Source: Cordilura impudica
Taxonomy: Eukaryota > Arthropoda > Insecta > Diptera > Scathophagidae
Direction: 5' to 3'
Length of the DNA stretch: 64,000 nucleotides
Assembly (NCBI GenBank): GCA_963682025.1
Contig: OY821521.1
Span: 101,681,111 to 101,745,110 of the forward strand
Under the pieces are notes generated by a model. It had not been told where the DNA came from, searched no databases, and saw nothing but the letters and a program-made list of their open reading frames with translations. Position 1 is the stretch's first letter, and each line of letters opens with the position of its first letter. Position numbers and translations under genes: made by a program. This document shows positions 23,732 to 35,394 of the stretch, piece by piece.

Positions 23732-26700
23732 ATGAAGAATCTTTACTACACACACAAAACCGCATATTCTGTAAGTAAAAATAAAAACAAAAATTTTAAT
23801 ACAAATAAGAGAAATGGCAAATGCAATTATTGTCATAAACAAGGTCATTGGGCAAGAGAATGTTTTAAGAGACAAAGAGATCAGCAAAACAAAACACAAA
23901 ATGAACGTAACTCTTTAGTAGTAACAAGAGATTTAAAAACAAAACCGAATGAAGAAATGTCAAACAGAAAATCACATTTATTTGTTCTACATTCTAACAA
24001 CACACAAAATAAATTTAAAAATATTTTTTATGCAGATTCGGGTGCAACAGACCATAAGTGTTTCCAGAGGGAGCTATATACAAACTTTTCTGAATTTCAA
24101 CATGGTACGTGTCAAGTAAGAGTTGGTGATGGTCGCAAATTAAACGTTGTTGGTGTTGGTGATATTGAGGTGCAGGTGGTGAATGGCAGCGGTAAAGGTG
24201 GTTGCATACATACAATTAAAGAAGTTTTGCTTGTTCCAGATTTGGATAGAAATTTTTTGTCAGTTTCAAAATCAACAGAAAAGGGTATGAAGGTGGTGTT
24301 TGAGGAGGGTGCAGAACGTGTTTGCTTTATGAAAGGCGGTGAAATTATTGTTGATGGTATTCGCGATAATAGGTTGTACAAAATGAATTTAGTTCCAGTA
24401 GCAAGTGCAGAACTAAATACAGCGACCACAGAAAGTATAATGCTTTGGCACGAGCGTCTGGGTCATGTAAATTTTAAAACGTTAATAGAAATGAACAACA
24501 AAAATGTGGTTGAAGATTTAAAAATTGAAAATATTCCAGCAGAAACCCCATTTTGTGAAGGATGTGCGTACGGTAAGCAGCATCGTCATAGTTTTCCAAA
24601 AACAGGTGCAAAACGAGCCAACAAACCAGGTGAAACGTTTCATGCAGACCTCTGTGGTAAGATGAGTGTGTCATCTATTGGAAAGGCAAACTATTTTTTA
24701 TTGTTGAAAGATGATTATTCTAGATATTGTTTTGTTTATTTTCTTAAAAATAAATCAGATGTTTTAAAAAGTTTAATGGAATTTTTTGCAGAAGTTCAAT
24801 CGGATGGTCATACAATTAAAAGGCTCAGAACTGACGGTGGTCTGGAATTTTGCAACGAAGAAGTAAGAACATTTTTATTAAAACATAATGTCAAACATGA
24901 AGTAACTACGCCAAGAGCTCCGGAACAAAATGGTTTTATAGAGAGGCAAAATCGCACAATAGTAGAAAGTGCTAAAGCTATGCTGCACAAACGTGAGCTT
25001 CTATACTTTCTTTGGGCGGAAGCTACAAATACAGCGGTATACATCAAAAATCGTACAGCATCAGAGGTTTTAAATGGACGTACACCTTATGAACTATGGT
25101 TTAACAAAAAACCTTCAGTTGGTCACCTTAAAGTTTTTGGCTGCGACGCTTATGTACACATTCCAAAAGAACAACGTACAAAGTGGGAGAAAAATTCAAC
25201 CAAAGGAATAATGATTGGCTACAATGATGACAGCAAAGCATATCGTATATATGATCCAGTTGGTAAGAGAATATTTATAAGAAGAGATGTGCAATTTAAT
25301 GAAAAAGAAGAAAAAGTTCATGAAATAGTGGAAATTCAAAACAAAACAATAAATGAACAAGAAGAAGAAACAGCTGATTCTAATGAAGACAAAAGTGAGC
25401 AAATTAATAAAAATACAAAACAAGCAATTGCTCGCAGTCCATACAATACAAGAAGTGGTGTTAAAAATAAAAAGGAAAATTACGATGAAATTGATGCTGA
25501 ACTGTGTGTAGCGGAATTGGAACCAACATCATTAGAAGAAGCGCTGAAAGATTCGAATTCTAAGAATTGGTTAGCAGCGATTCATGATGAAATTGACTCT
25601 CTTATTAAAAACAAAACATGGATTTTAGTACCAAGAACAACAAATATGCACGTATTGTCAAATCAATGGGTTTTTAAACGTAAGTACACAGCAAATGGTG
25701 ATATTGATAAATACAAGGCCAGATTAGTAGTCCGTGGTTGTTTTCAAAAAAGAGGCATCGATTATAATGAAATTTATTCTCCTGTTGCACGATACGAGTC
25801 GGTAAGAACTATTTTAGATATAGCTGCAGCACAAAACATGCAGATTATTCAATTTGATGTAAAGACTGCATTTTTACATGGTTTTATTGAAGAAAACATT
25901 TTTATGGAGCAACCGTATGGTTTTGAAAAAGACGACAATGTTTGTCATTTACAAAAGGGTTTGTATGGTTTGAAACAAGCTTCTCATCAGTGGAATAAAA
26001 GAATAGTTGGTTTTCTCACAAGTTTTGGTTTCAAACAGGCGAGTGCCGATTTGTGTGTTTTCATTTACACGACTGATACAACAACAATATATCTCACTTT
26101 ATATGTTGATGACGGATTAATTTGTGGAAACAACAGCGACATAATGCATCAATTGTTACAAGCTTTACATGACGAGTTTGAAATAACGTACAAAGAAGCT
26201 GAATTTTTCGTCGGACTTCAAATAAAAATCGATCGTCAGAAAAATATATTAAAAATTTTTCAAAATAATTATACACAGAAAATTTTACAACGTTTTAATC
26301 ACATTAATTGTTCTTCTGTAGCTACACCTGCTGAGCCTGGTATACAATTTGTACAAGAAAAAGTAACAACACAGCCAAACTTCCCGTATCGTGAAGCAAT
26401 CGGTTCGTTGATGTATTTAATGGTATGTACACGCCCTGACATTGCATATATTGTTGGAGTCTTAAGTAGATTTGTAGAAAATCCGTCTAATATCCATTGG
26501 CGAGGTGTCAAACGAGTTTTTAAGTATTTAAAAGGTACTGAAAATCGTGGTATTTCTTTTAAAATAGGCTCTGATTCAAAACAGCTTATGATGTATTGTG
26601 ATTCTGATTGGGCTGGCGATGTAAATACAAGGCGTAGTACCACTGGTTGGATTTGTTTTATGAATGGAGGTCCAGTTGCCTGGAGTTCCAGAAAACAAAG

Positions 26701-27049
26701 CGTAACAGCAACATCTACTACGGAAGCTGAATTTATAGCTTTATGTGCAGCAACAAAAGCAGTACAGCTGTTAAGAAAGTTGGCAGCTGATATCAACATA
26801 AAACAAACATCTTTTACACCAATTATGTGTGATAATCAAAGAGCAATTACTCTAGTGAAGACGCCAGAATCTTCAAAGCGAACAAAGCATATTGATATTC
26901 AATACTTTTATACATGTGATATTCAACGAGAAGGTGCCATAGACGTACAATATCTGGAGACATCTAAACAACTCGCTGATGTTTTAACAAAATCTCTTAC
27001 AAAAGAAAAATTTAATAATTTAATTAAATATTTTGGTTTTGAAAATTAA
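23732..27049 (+). CDS. pol: Copia Pol (zinc knuckle, PR, IN, RT, RNase H)
   Basis: An uninterrupted 1105-codon frame. Domains in order: a CX2CX4HX4C zinc knuckle (CNYCHKQGHWAREC, about residues 31-44; really the C-terminus of Gag), aspartic protease (ADSGATDH, about 100), integrase with its zinc region (WHERLGH, then FCEGC) and catalytic residues in FHADLCG, LRTDGG and EQNGFIERQN, copia-type reverse transcriptase with YVDDG (about residue 790), and RNase H (YCDSDW, STTEAEF, CDNQRA). The order IN before RT is diagnostic of Ty1/copia. The ATG at 23732 is not the natural start; the native product is a Gag-Pol fusion whose upstream half is destroyed by lesions and a mariner. All catalytic motifs look intact. 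Confidence 0.93.
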   Translation: MKNLYYTHKTAYSVSKNKNKNFNTNKRNGKCNYCHKQGHWARECFKRQRDQQNKTQNERNSLVVTRDLKTKPNEEMSNRKSHLFVLHSNNTQNKFKNIFYADSGATDHKCFQRELYTNFSEFQHGTCQVRVGDGRKLNVVGVGDIEVQVVNGSGKGGCIHTIKEVLLVPDLDRNFLSVSKSTEKGMKVVFEEGAERVCFMKGGEIIVDGIRDNRLYKMNLVPVASAELNTATTESIMLWHERLGHVNFKTLIEMNNKNVVEDLKIENIPAETPFCEGCAYGKQHRHSFPKTGAKRANKPGETFHADLCGKMSVSSIGKANYFLLLKDDYSRYCFVYFLKNKSDVLKSLMEFFAEVQSDGHTIKRLRTDGGLEFCNEEVRTFLLKHNVKHEVTTPRAPEQNGFIERQNRTIVESAKAMLHKRELLYFLWAEATNTAVYIKNRTASEVLNGRTPYELWFNKKPSVGHLKVFGCDAYVHIPKEQRTKWEKNSTKGIMIGYNDDSKAYRIYDPVGKRIFIRRDVQFNEKEEKVHEIVEIQNKTINEQEEETADSNEDKSEQINKNTKQAIARSPYNTRSGVKNKKENYDEIDAELCVAELEPTSLEEALKDSNSKNWLAAIHDEIDSLIKNKTWILVPRTTNMHVLSNQWVFKRKYTANGDIDKYKARLVVRGCFQKRGIDYNEIYSPVARYESVRTILDIAAAQNMQIIQFDVKTAFLHGFIEENIFMEQPYGFEKDDNVCHLQKGLYGLKQASHQWNKRIVGFLTSFGFKQASADLCVFIYTTDTTTIYLTLYVDDGLICGNNSDIMHQLLQALHDEFEITYKEAEFFVGLQIKIDRQKNILKIFQNNYTQKILQRFNHINCSSVATPAEPGIQFVQEKVTTQPNFPYREAIGSLMYLMVCTRPDIAYIVGVLSRFVENPSNIHWRGVKRVFKYLKGTENRGISFKIGSDSKQLMMYCDSDWAGDVNTRRSTTGWICFMNGGPVAWSSRKQSVTATSTTEAEFIALCAATKAVQLLRKLAADINIKQTSFTPIMCDNQRAITLVKTPESSKRTKHIDIQYFYTCDIQREGAIDVQYLETSKQLADVLTKSLTKEKFNNLIKYFGFEN

Positions 27050-27075
27050 TATTAATTAAAGAAAACTAGAGGGAG

Positions 27076-27370
27076 TGTTGAATTTAGCGTTTTCTAATTA
27101 ATATATAAATATGGTAAAGTAGTTAACAAATATTTTGACATTATCTATAAAACAGCAAATGTCATTTTTAATAATTTTGTATTTGTAATAATTGCATTTC
27201 CGTTTTTCTAAACTCTCTTGTCTTTTGGCTGTCACATAAGAAGCACACATCTTTGTAATATCTTTAATATTTTTATACATTTAATTGAATTAAATATATT
27301 GATTGAATTCCAAATATAAATCCTGTTTTTACTTTTGAGAGACTACGATATTTAAATATATTTTACAACA
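27076..27370 (+). repeat. 3' LTR of the copia element
   Basis: 295 bp, differing from the left LTR at three positions that I can see, about 1 percent, followed by target copy TGAAG. Confidence 0.94.
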
Positions 27371-27883
27371 TGAAGGTTTTTTAGGCGGTACCCACGCAGG
27401 TGCAATGGCTCAATGCATGTATTCATATATGCTTATTTTTTTGTGTTAAAATGATTGAAGCACTCCTTTTCTACACACAGGCCTAGGTCAAATAGCCAGA
27501 AGTCCATCTTATTCGATTGTGGCATTGACGACAGAGTAACGGGTTTTGAATTCCTTTCAGAAAAAGCAGCAGTAAGTACAACACTAGGAACAACCGATCG
27601 TTTAGATAATGATGGTTATGTGTAGTTTCGTAGGTAGTGCCGGACTTACTACAATAAGTCCACTTTTGAGCTGTTGGCTTCTTTGTACAACTTTCATACG
27701 TTGACGACGATTGAACTTATCATTACAGTGGAAAGCGGCCACCACTACTTCTTTCCACGAAATTTTATCCTTAAATTATTTAGTGCATTCTTGAATTTTA
27801 AACTGCAATCAATTTTGACTCTTGTACTCTTATCTTAGTTTTTCCACTTCATAAAAAGAATTTCATTAGCTGTATCTTATCTG

Positions 27884-28114
27884 AAATCATGGAGAGTATT
27901 GACCTGGTTTTGAGTGCTGCATTCTGCTCTTGAAGGGGTACATCGTTTTCGCCATAGTTGCTGCAAAAACCTCTATATCGCCCGGAATGTCTTGCGGCAT
28001 TATATTAGCGAAAACATCCTCAGCATCACCATCCTCCTCATCGGAATTAATATCTGCACCTGGTGGAATATATGCAACATCGAAAACATCATGATCTGAA
28101 GCCCTCTTCCACAA
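27884..28114 (-). pseudogene. Possible piggyBac-type N-terminal remnant
   Basis: Minus strand, 75 codons with an acidic stretch (YIPPGADINSDEEDGDAEDV) resembling N-termini of piggyBac-derived transposases. No core or termini were found. The flanking 27376-27880 looks degenerate, with weakly coding-like pieces that I cannot assign. Confidence 0.35.
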
Positions 28115-28808
28115 AATACAAAGCGCTGTCTATATTATTAAATATTCTACCGTAAATGATTGATGGGTTTATGCTTTCAAATGTCATGTCAATTTGAAAA
28201 AAAAAATGTAATCAAAATATGTACGTTATCAGCCATTGTACCCAAGTGAGTACACTGTTTTTCAAACTTACCTTTCGCTTGGAAAATCCCTTTTTTATGA
28301 ATAAATTTTTCCAATTTAGAAAAGAACAAGCTTTTTATTGATAGATCAAGTCCAAACTCTTTTAATTGTTATGCGAGACTAAAAAGAAATTTTTTTTTTG
28401 GTGTCAACATATTGGTTGCAATCGATATTTACTCACAAAGTATAATAAATTTACTGAATAAAAATGCATTGCTCTCACATTTTTGATTGATTCACTTCGA
28501 TTTATAACTCTATTGAAAAGGGGCAAATTTGTATTATTGGTCTTTTTCAAGCACAGAAGAATAAATTTGTTCCTAGCACAAAGCAGACGCGTCTACCCGT
28601 TTCGGTACTCGGTACAAAAAGAACGTGCTGCCATGACACACAAATGACTTTTGCAAGAAAAACACATATGCTTTAGGTCAAAAGATACGCTGGGGTGGTC
28701 ACAACCGAACCATGGCCACAACCCAACCTCTTCCCCTACATTAGTCAGTAATGGGTTTATATGCTAGGTATTGCTATGCAAGAATAAAAGAAAATATATT
28801 AATATAAA

Positions 28809-29179
28809 CTAGCAGATTCCAGCACTCGAAATTCGAGCGCAAATTCTAGGAAACTTTATTTTTTCATTTAATAAAGACCCTAAAGGTATGCTTCACAATT
28901 CAGCGCATTTTAAATGAAGAAAACAAACTCAACACATTAACACAAACACATTAATAAATTTAATATACACACATAGCATTATATAATTTTATGTATGTGT
29001 TAGTAGCAACTTTAAACGGTCATAACTTCAAAAAAATATTCCAGACGATGAAAATCTGTAAATCTGGGTAACAGCTAAAAAGAAATATCTTTAAAATGGT
29101 AAATTTTTGTCAAAATCGGGGTAAAACTGTGAAACTTACATCGGTAACAAAATATCGCCTAGCCTATTAATATTATAGA
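28809..29179 (-). mobile_element. Small non-autonomous Helitron, copy 1
   Basis: 371 bp. On the minus strand: host A|TCTATAATATTAATAGGC at the 5' end (29179) and, at the 3' end, hairpin CTCGAATTTCGAG followed by TGCTGGAATCTGCTAG|T (28809). This is the full Helitron signature: TC start, CTRR end, 3' hairpin, insertion between A and T. It has no ORF. Confidence 0.8.
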
Positions 29180-29279
29180 TTCTACATAGAGATGATAATT
29201 ATTGCATGCATAGTTCAAATTTTATGGAACATAGATTCACAGATTACCAAATATGCTATCATTTATGAATGCACTGTAC

Positions 29280-31984
29280 ATGTGTATGAATGAGTATGTG
29301 AGTATTTTGTTTATAAATATATTTAGCAGTACCTCGTTCAGTGATGAAGACATACTTTTATTGGTAAAAACTATAGAAGCGATGGGCTGAAAATTATTAT
29401 CCGTACCAATTGAAGGTATTGTTAGTCAATTCACGATATTACGTACTCTGTAAGCAATTAAAAAAATTTACAATATATTATTTTACTAAATTTCTTATTC
29501 CTGTTCTACTAGAATGTTTTCTCTCATGAAATTTATTTCCAATCACCTTTTTAAAGCATGTAAACAAAATACCTGCTTACGTTTCAAGAGTATAGTATGA
29601 AGGAGTTAATATAGCTAGAGGAGCTAGACCCATGTATTGTTATAGCGATCGACTCAGAATCACTTTGTGATTCGATTTAGTCATATCCATTAATTGGGTC
29701 TTGAAGTTATTGTTATAAAACTGCAGTTCGAAAATGCACTAAATATAATTGAAAGCTATATCTTATGGACGAACGGTATTGATTGTTTAATTATCTATAT
29801 TTTAATGCCCATTGTGAAATGGTTCAATAAAGAAAAAACAAAACAAACAACAAATCAAAAAACAAAAAGTAAATTGCAGCATCAGCAAATATTATCAAAC
29901 ACTCACTCTACAATTGTAATTCAAAAAAAAAAAAAAAAAGAACACAAAAGGACAAACAAACGAATGAGCATTAATGTCACTTACTGAAGCGTTATGCCAC
30001 AAAATAGTACAAAGGCAGACAAATACAAGCACAATGCGACACAAAGTCCATATGTTCATACAAAGGACATGCATGCACTAGAAAAGACCTTTTACAAACA
30101 CAAACATACTCGTGTTAACATGTGCTAGCATTTACATGAAACAGCTTAAAACAATATTTTGTGCAAACATGAGTACAAAAATAAAAAAAAAAAAAAACAA
30201 AAACAAAAACAAATGTATAAAAACAGAAATTAATATGACCAAGAGTTACAGTATGTGGTTGGCATTGGTCTCAAAAATTAAATAAAAAAGCCAAATAATG
30301 TCAGTTACAGATGACAAGAATTGTTAGGTTTGTTCTATTGCTGTTGTTGTCCATTTGGTTTGCTGGACAAAGGACAAAACAATTTTTGATGGTAGGCAAA
30401 GACACGTTAACTATGCATAATAAATCATTATGGAAGTTCCGTTTAAAAATTTTATTTCCAACAATATTTAATATATGTATGTAAGAATTTGGTTTTTTTT
30501 TGTCAGAAACATGTATGAAGCTGTGTTTATTAATACAATACATTTAAATGTGAATGCATTCATACAATTAAATATATATTGGCAATTAAAACTTCAATTA
30601 TTGCTGAATTTATTAATACGAAATTGGAAATTGTACGTATTGAAAGTAAACGCTACGGATTGGGATTATAAAATATTAGAGTTTGAAGCATTATAATAAT
30701 AATGATCAATTAAAATTATAAAATCGGAACCCTGCACATCTCTGCGATCAGTGTATATTGAGTTTGTGCGTAAATATTCTAACTAAAAAACTTGACTTAG
30801 ATCGATTTTCCAATACTCTTCTAGCCCACGTGTGCATATAAACGTTGTAGTAAAACTGGAAATCTTAAAAATATTGTAATTTACCGAGCGCCCCAATAAA
30901 TGTACATAGATTGAACAACGAATAACTACAACTTTCCAACAGAAAACAAAAATAATCTTTACACACCAACGAGATGATAGACTTCCAAAACTAACGACCA
31001 AATGCAGTAAAGTTGCTTTTAAAATTTCTCTTTGCTATTTTGTTTCCTTTAAAAAGGACTTAAACGTTTCAAGGAATAAAAGTTTTTAACAAATGTATTT
31101 AAATTCTTATGCTGATCCTACGATATCGATATTGGCGTCAGTTTGTTTTTCAATCCTTCCCTTAAAATTACTGGAGAACTTAAAAAACGTAAAAATTTTC
31201 TCTAAATATTTTCTTTCTAAAAAAAAATTTATTACATCGTCCATAAAAAAAATTTATTACACGCATGAAAAATCGAATCAATACAATACCGTGCGACAAC
31301 TTAAAATTTTTTTTTTTGGATTTGAACAAGACCATATGCACATGACCTCTTCTCCTTTTGAAAGGACTTCAAAGTTTTATGGATATAAAAATTTCTACAA
31401 ATTTATTTAAAAATAAATTTTAATTTTTCATGACGAAAACTATAAAATAATGTTCGTTGAAAATTTTATTCATTCATATCCTTGAGAATTTCCAATATAT
31501 GTTCCTCATATAAAACCCAGTGTATACCTTATCACATACATCAATTCTATTCCCATCTTTAATAATTAAGCCCTAAAAAAATCATATTATTAGTCATATA
31601 TTTTTATTAAGTTGTTGAACGATAATGCTATTAAAGATAAAAAAAAAAAACACTGGAAAATACCTATTGGACAAATATATGTGAAACTTGAGATCGTGTA
31701 TAAAAAATCAGTATACTCAGTTTTCCATTTTTTTTTTATATTTTCTCCATTTTAAAGGACTTCAAAATATTAAGTATATAGAATTTTCTAAAAATTAATT
31801 TAAATATTTCCATCCATATGTATGCCAATATGGGTATCAAATTAACTCTCTAACCGACAAGACCGTAAAAATGATCGGATGAAGCCAATATTTTTTTTCA
31901 GGTAGATGTAGTCAGAAGAAACTTAAGTTTTAATTTTCAGGTGAAAAAAACATTTTGAAAGAACGCTGGGTGGAAAATAGTGAA
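29280..31984. other. AT-rich stretch, nothing recognised
   Basis: A fragment of the DINE-1-like family (ATCGACTCAGAATCACTTTG) lies at about 29646-29690. Several A-runs occur. No supported genes. Confidence 0.45.
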
Positions 31985-33062
31985 TACCATCTGTGGACGG
32001 TCGTGCCGGTTTGCATGTAACAAAACAATTTAATCTATAAAAAATGTTTTATTGAAAGAAAGGAGCAAAAAAGTGAAAGTGCATATTATTTTCGATGGTA
32101 ATAGTCCCAGAAACAATTTTTATCGATCTGCCCGCATAAATGCTGGTCACACTTGGAACAAACGATTTGGGTGTCAGATTTCTTGCAATGTTTGCACATT
32201 TTTGCACATCAGCAACTTGATGAACAGCTCTTTTCCCAACATCTCATGTACTGGGCTGTGGCGATAAAGGCTAATCGAGATTCTGAATTGGCAAGAAGGC
32301 ATTCTTCCCCCCTTGCTTTCTAATTTAGGAAAGTGGTACACTGACATGTATAAAATTATGCCGATGCAATGTCTTATTTCAGTGTGTTTATATTTTCACA
32401 CCGATTTTTCTCTACAATGATCAATTCAATAATAAATATCATCAATGAAAAAGTAATTGAAGATTTCCATTGGTGGACGAATCTCCTTCAAAGGCTACCT
32501 CGTTTATATGTAAACACATCGAGCGTTTGCGCCGAGTTTCTAGATATTACATTCAGAGCTGTTTATAAAAAAGTGAAAATGAATACTTATAAAATCCTCC
32601 AATGAACCCGTCAGGATTAGGTTGAACTGATGGTCCAGTATTTTCGGCTATTGGCAATGGAGATCTGGCTCTTTTGCTTTAAAGGGATGCTCTTGTAGCA
32701 GTTGATGTCGATGGTTCTTGAGTCGCAACGGTTTTTCTGCTGCTACATTTTCAACGAAAGTTGAATAAGCCGGTGATATGTCCATCGCACTTAAATTCAG
32801 AGAGAAACTAATTGCCTACACAAACGCATCGGTTGTCTCAGCTACACCCCTATTTTGAACACATTCTTCTATGGCCTGCTCTGCATTCTCTGGCAGTGTA
32901 TATATCTCGATGTTATCCAAAACATAAGTGGTATCAGCAACACTATCTCATATCAAAGCTTTCATCTGTGCTCTCTACAGAATCAATTAACTCGAGCAAT
33001 TGCTCTTCAGACATTTCCTCAAAATTAATCTTTCTCTTATAAAAATGTTTAGTAAGATCCAT
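31985..33062 (-). pseudogene. piggyBac-like transposase, internally deleted
   Basis: The minus strand starts with ATG at 33062 and encodes KRKINFEEMSEEQLLELIDS (acidic N-terminus), then PAYSTFVENV and QLLQEHPFKAKEPDLH; the catalytic core is missing; a C-terminal cysteine-rich piece (CKHCKKSDTQIVCSKCDQHL, about 32195-32130) follows. The ends carry related sequences (ACCGGCAAGACCGTC near 33147 and GACGGTCGTGCCGGT near 31997). Order and motifs fit piggyBac, but no TTAA pair was confirmed. Confidence 0.55.
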
Positions 33063-33212
33063 TTCTAACACAATAGTTAAATAAAAGGTTAAACATAATA
33101 AAACAATAAGCAAGCAACAGTGTTTTTATGAACATTTTTGTACACTCAAACCGGCAAGACCGTCTTGAGACGGCCTTCACTATTTCGTTTGGAAAGCACA
33201 ATTATTTTTAAA

Positions 33213-33564
33213 AGCAGATTCCAGCACCCGAAATTCGAGTTAAATTTCTAGGCAGCTTTATTTTTCAACTTAGCCAATTCACAAACCAACACTTTAATGG
33301 TTTATTACTATTGTGAATGAAGATAACAAACACATTCACAAATTTAATAAAACATACATAGCACATGCATAATTTTATGCATGTGTTAGTAGCAACTTGA
33401 AATGCAATTTACTCAAAATAAAGGAAAAAATTTAAAAATCTGTAAGTCTGCAAAACGGCTAAAAAGAAGTACCTTTCAAATAACCTACGTTTGGTCAAAA
33501 TCGTGATAAAATGGTAGAAACAACATCGGTCACAAGAAATCGCCTAGCCTATTAATATTATAGA
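33213..33564 (-). mobile_element. Small non-autonomous Helitron, copy 2
   Basis: Same family as the copy at 28809; 5' end TCTATAATATTAATAGGC at 33564, 3' hairpin region near 33220-33240 with the terminal CTAG mutated. Confidence 0.75.
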
Positions 33565-33565
33565 T

Positions 33566-34165
33566 ACCCTATACCACTATGGGGTTTGGGTATAATGACT
33601 TTGTGCTGTTATTTGTAACTACCAAAAATATTTGACCTAGACCCATCTTTTATTACATCGATCGACTCAGGATCACTTTTTGGGCCGATTTAGCGATTTC
33701 CGTCCGTCCGTCCGTCCGTCTGTGTGTTCATGTATTGAAATTGGTGAAATTCGGTCCATGTTCAGACCTAGTTCCCATACAAATGACCCCTATGAAATCG
33801 ACATAAATTGCCATAAGATCCAAATGATCATATATATCTCAGTCGAATTGAGTTTGTGTGTGCTTATTATATCCATTAATCAGTAGTCCAAAAATAATCC
33901 CTATAGGACAATTCTTAGTCACTTAAATCTATCAAAAAACAAAAATATTGCATAGATTTTTCTCAAATTTGGTTTGTATATATTTTTTCAAAATATAAGT
34001 GACCTTACCAAATATGGTTAGGATCGATCCATTTTTCGACCTAGTCCCCATATAAATATAGTACCCGATATGAACTTTTTCATATCTGCAGCTAAAAAAA
34101 TTAACAATGCCAGTCAAATTTAGTTTATGCTTATTTTCTATATCCAATTAGTTGGACCGAAGACT
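33566..34165 (-). mobile_element. DINE-1-like element, copy 3 (truncated)
   Basis: Reverse orientation: TACCCTATACCACTATGG at the left, GTCC microsatellite near 33705, and the body ends near 34165 without the palindromic terminus. It abuts a small Helitron copy at 33213-33564. Confidence 0.7.
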
Positions 34166-34479
34166 TGATTTTTAGTTAAAATACATTATAGAACTCAAAT
34201 AAAATATGTTACCTACTTACCGTAAAATCTTAAATGTGTGTTTTTAATAGTTGCGAAAAAGTAAATTTGCAAAATAATTTTCGGTGCTAATTTGTTGACT
34301 TTTTGCACTTGATTGATAACAGCTGACAAACGACTTCTGAGAATGTGTTGGGGAGCAAAACAAATGTAAAACAATGTTGTAGGAATGTAATCATTAATTG
34401 TATGTCATATTTATATAGCTGCGTTCTTTCGTGACGTATTCGGTCCATTTATTAAAATCTAAGGTATTATGAACGAAAA

Positions 34480-34804
34480 TAAATATTGCGAAACACTTGG
34501 ACAGCACATGCTGACCACCTTCGATTAAAAGTGGCCCCTAATAGATTATTCTAACATGATAAAGATCCCAAGCACTCAGGTCGAAGATCCCAAGCACCTG
34601 CAGTTTTCAAAGCGACAATTATGTGCATGACTTAGAGTGGCCGCTACAATCCTCTGATCTCAACCTCATAGAAAATCGATGGGGGCTTGTAGGTCAGGAA
34701 GTTAAAGGGAAAAATCCATCTAACATAAATGAATTGGAATCAATTTTGAAATCAGAATGGAACAAAATATCCACAACATCATTGGCCGAATCGAATAATA
34801 AATA
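34480..34804 (+). pseudogene. Tc1-like transposase, C-terminal remnant
   Basis: Contains DLEWPLQSSDLNLIENRWGL (catalytic aspartate and glutamate of a D34E transposase) and NINELESILKSEWNKIST, ending at a TAA. Upstream sequence is scrambled, with a local duplication of GAAGATCCCAAGCAC (DPKH-type motif). Family differs from the Tc3-like element. Confidence 0.65.
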
Positions 34805-35208
34805 ATTGCTACTCTACAAAATATTAGTTTTAAGTAAAGTTCTATGAGAAAAGACAATTAAATTTTAATAAAAATGTTTCAATATAAGCAGATTTTTTTT
34901 TGCCCGCTCAGAATTAGTTCTTGTTTCATTAAAAAACAAAAACAATTTATGTTTTAATAAATGTGTTTAGATATGGTAGCTTAAACTAGTTTATACAACT
35001 ATAGAGAACAACAAACCAAAAACACGAAGTGGATTGGACACCGTTATTATCAGAAAGGCACACTTAAAGACAATATAACCCATCGTTGTATTTTTTGCTC
35101 GCAATTGTATATAGTAGTACAGAAGTTTTTTTTAAATATATACATCAACACCCAGGAGATGTCCCTATTAATGCAGTGCACAGTGCTGATATCAGGAAAA
35201 TATATTAT

Positions 35209-35288
35209 GGGTAGGAGGAAAGAGGGAGTAGTTTTTGTGGATATTGGAGGGTAGGAGGAAAGAGGGAGTAGTTTTTGTGGATATTGGA
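35209..35288 (+). repeat. 40-bp tandem duplication
   Basis: Two perfect copies of a 40-bp unit starting GGGTAGGAGGAAAGAGGGAG lie head to tail. Confidence 0.9.
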
Positions 35289-35394
35289 AATTATGGCAGG
35301 AAAGACGTCAGTAGTAAGTTAAGTCCACATACGGTTTGTGTGTAAATGTAAATGGATGAAATCTGCTAGATGAGCGAGATGTGCGTAGGAAAAC

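Larger units (their letters stand above)
21394..27370 (+). mobile_element. Ty1/copia LTR retrotransposon, split by a mariner
   Basis: A 5977-bp span with 295-bp LTRs (three differences between them by my reading) and a perfect 5-bp target duplication TGAAG (21389-21393 and 27371-27375). The left LTR is followed by GGTTATGGGCCCAGTCC, the site by which Drosophila copia uses an internal fragment of initiator tRNA-Met. A purine-rich tract precedes the right LTR. Gag is damaged and interrupted by a mariner at 22423-23728; pol is open. Confidence 0.95.
12535..29276 (+). mobile_element. Tc3-like transposon, dispersed by nested insertions
   Basis: Matching inverted ends begin CAGTGCGTTCATAAATGATA at 12535 and, on the minus strand, CAGTGCATTCATAAATGATA from 29276, each next to TA; similarity extends about 75 bp inward. 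Between them, in correct order and orientation, lie N-terminal (12758-12905), central (17800-18016) and C-terminal (18789-19020) transposase pieces. I infer one ancestral element exploded by later insertions. Two separate copies that happen to face each other remain possible for the right end. Confidence 0.55.

Noticed and set aside
29694..29987. 97-codon plus-strand ORF
   Set aside because: A-run driven, lysine-rich, overlaps a repeat fragment, no recognisable domain.
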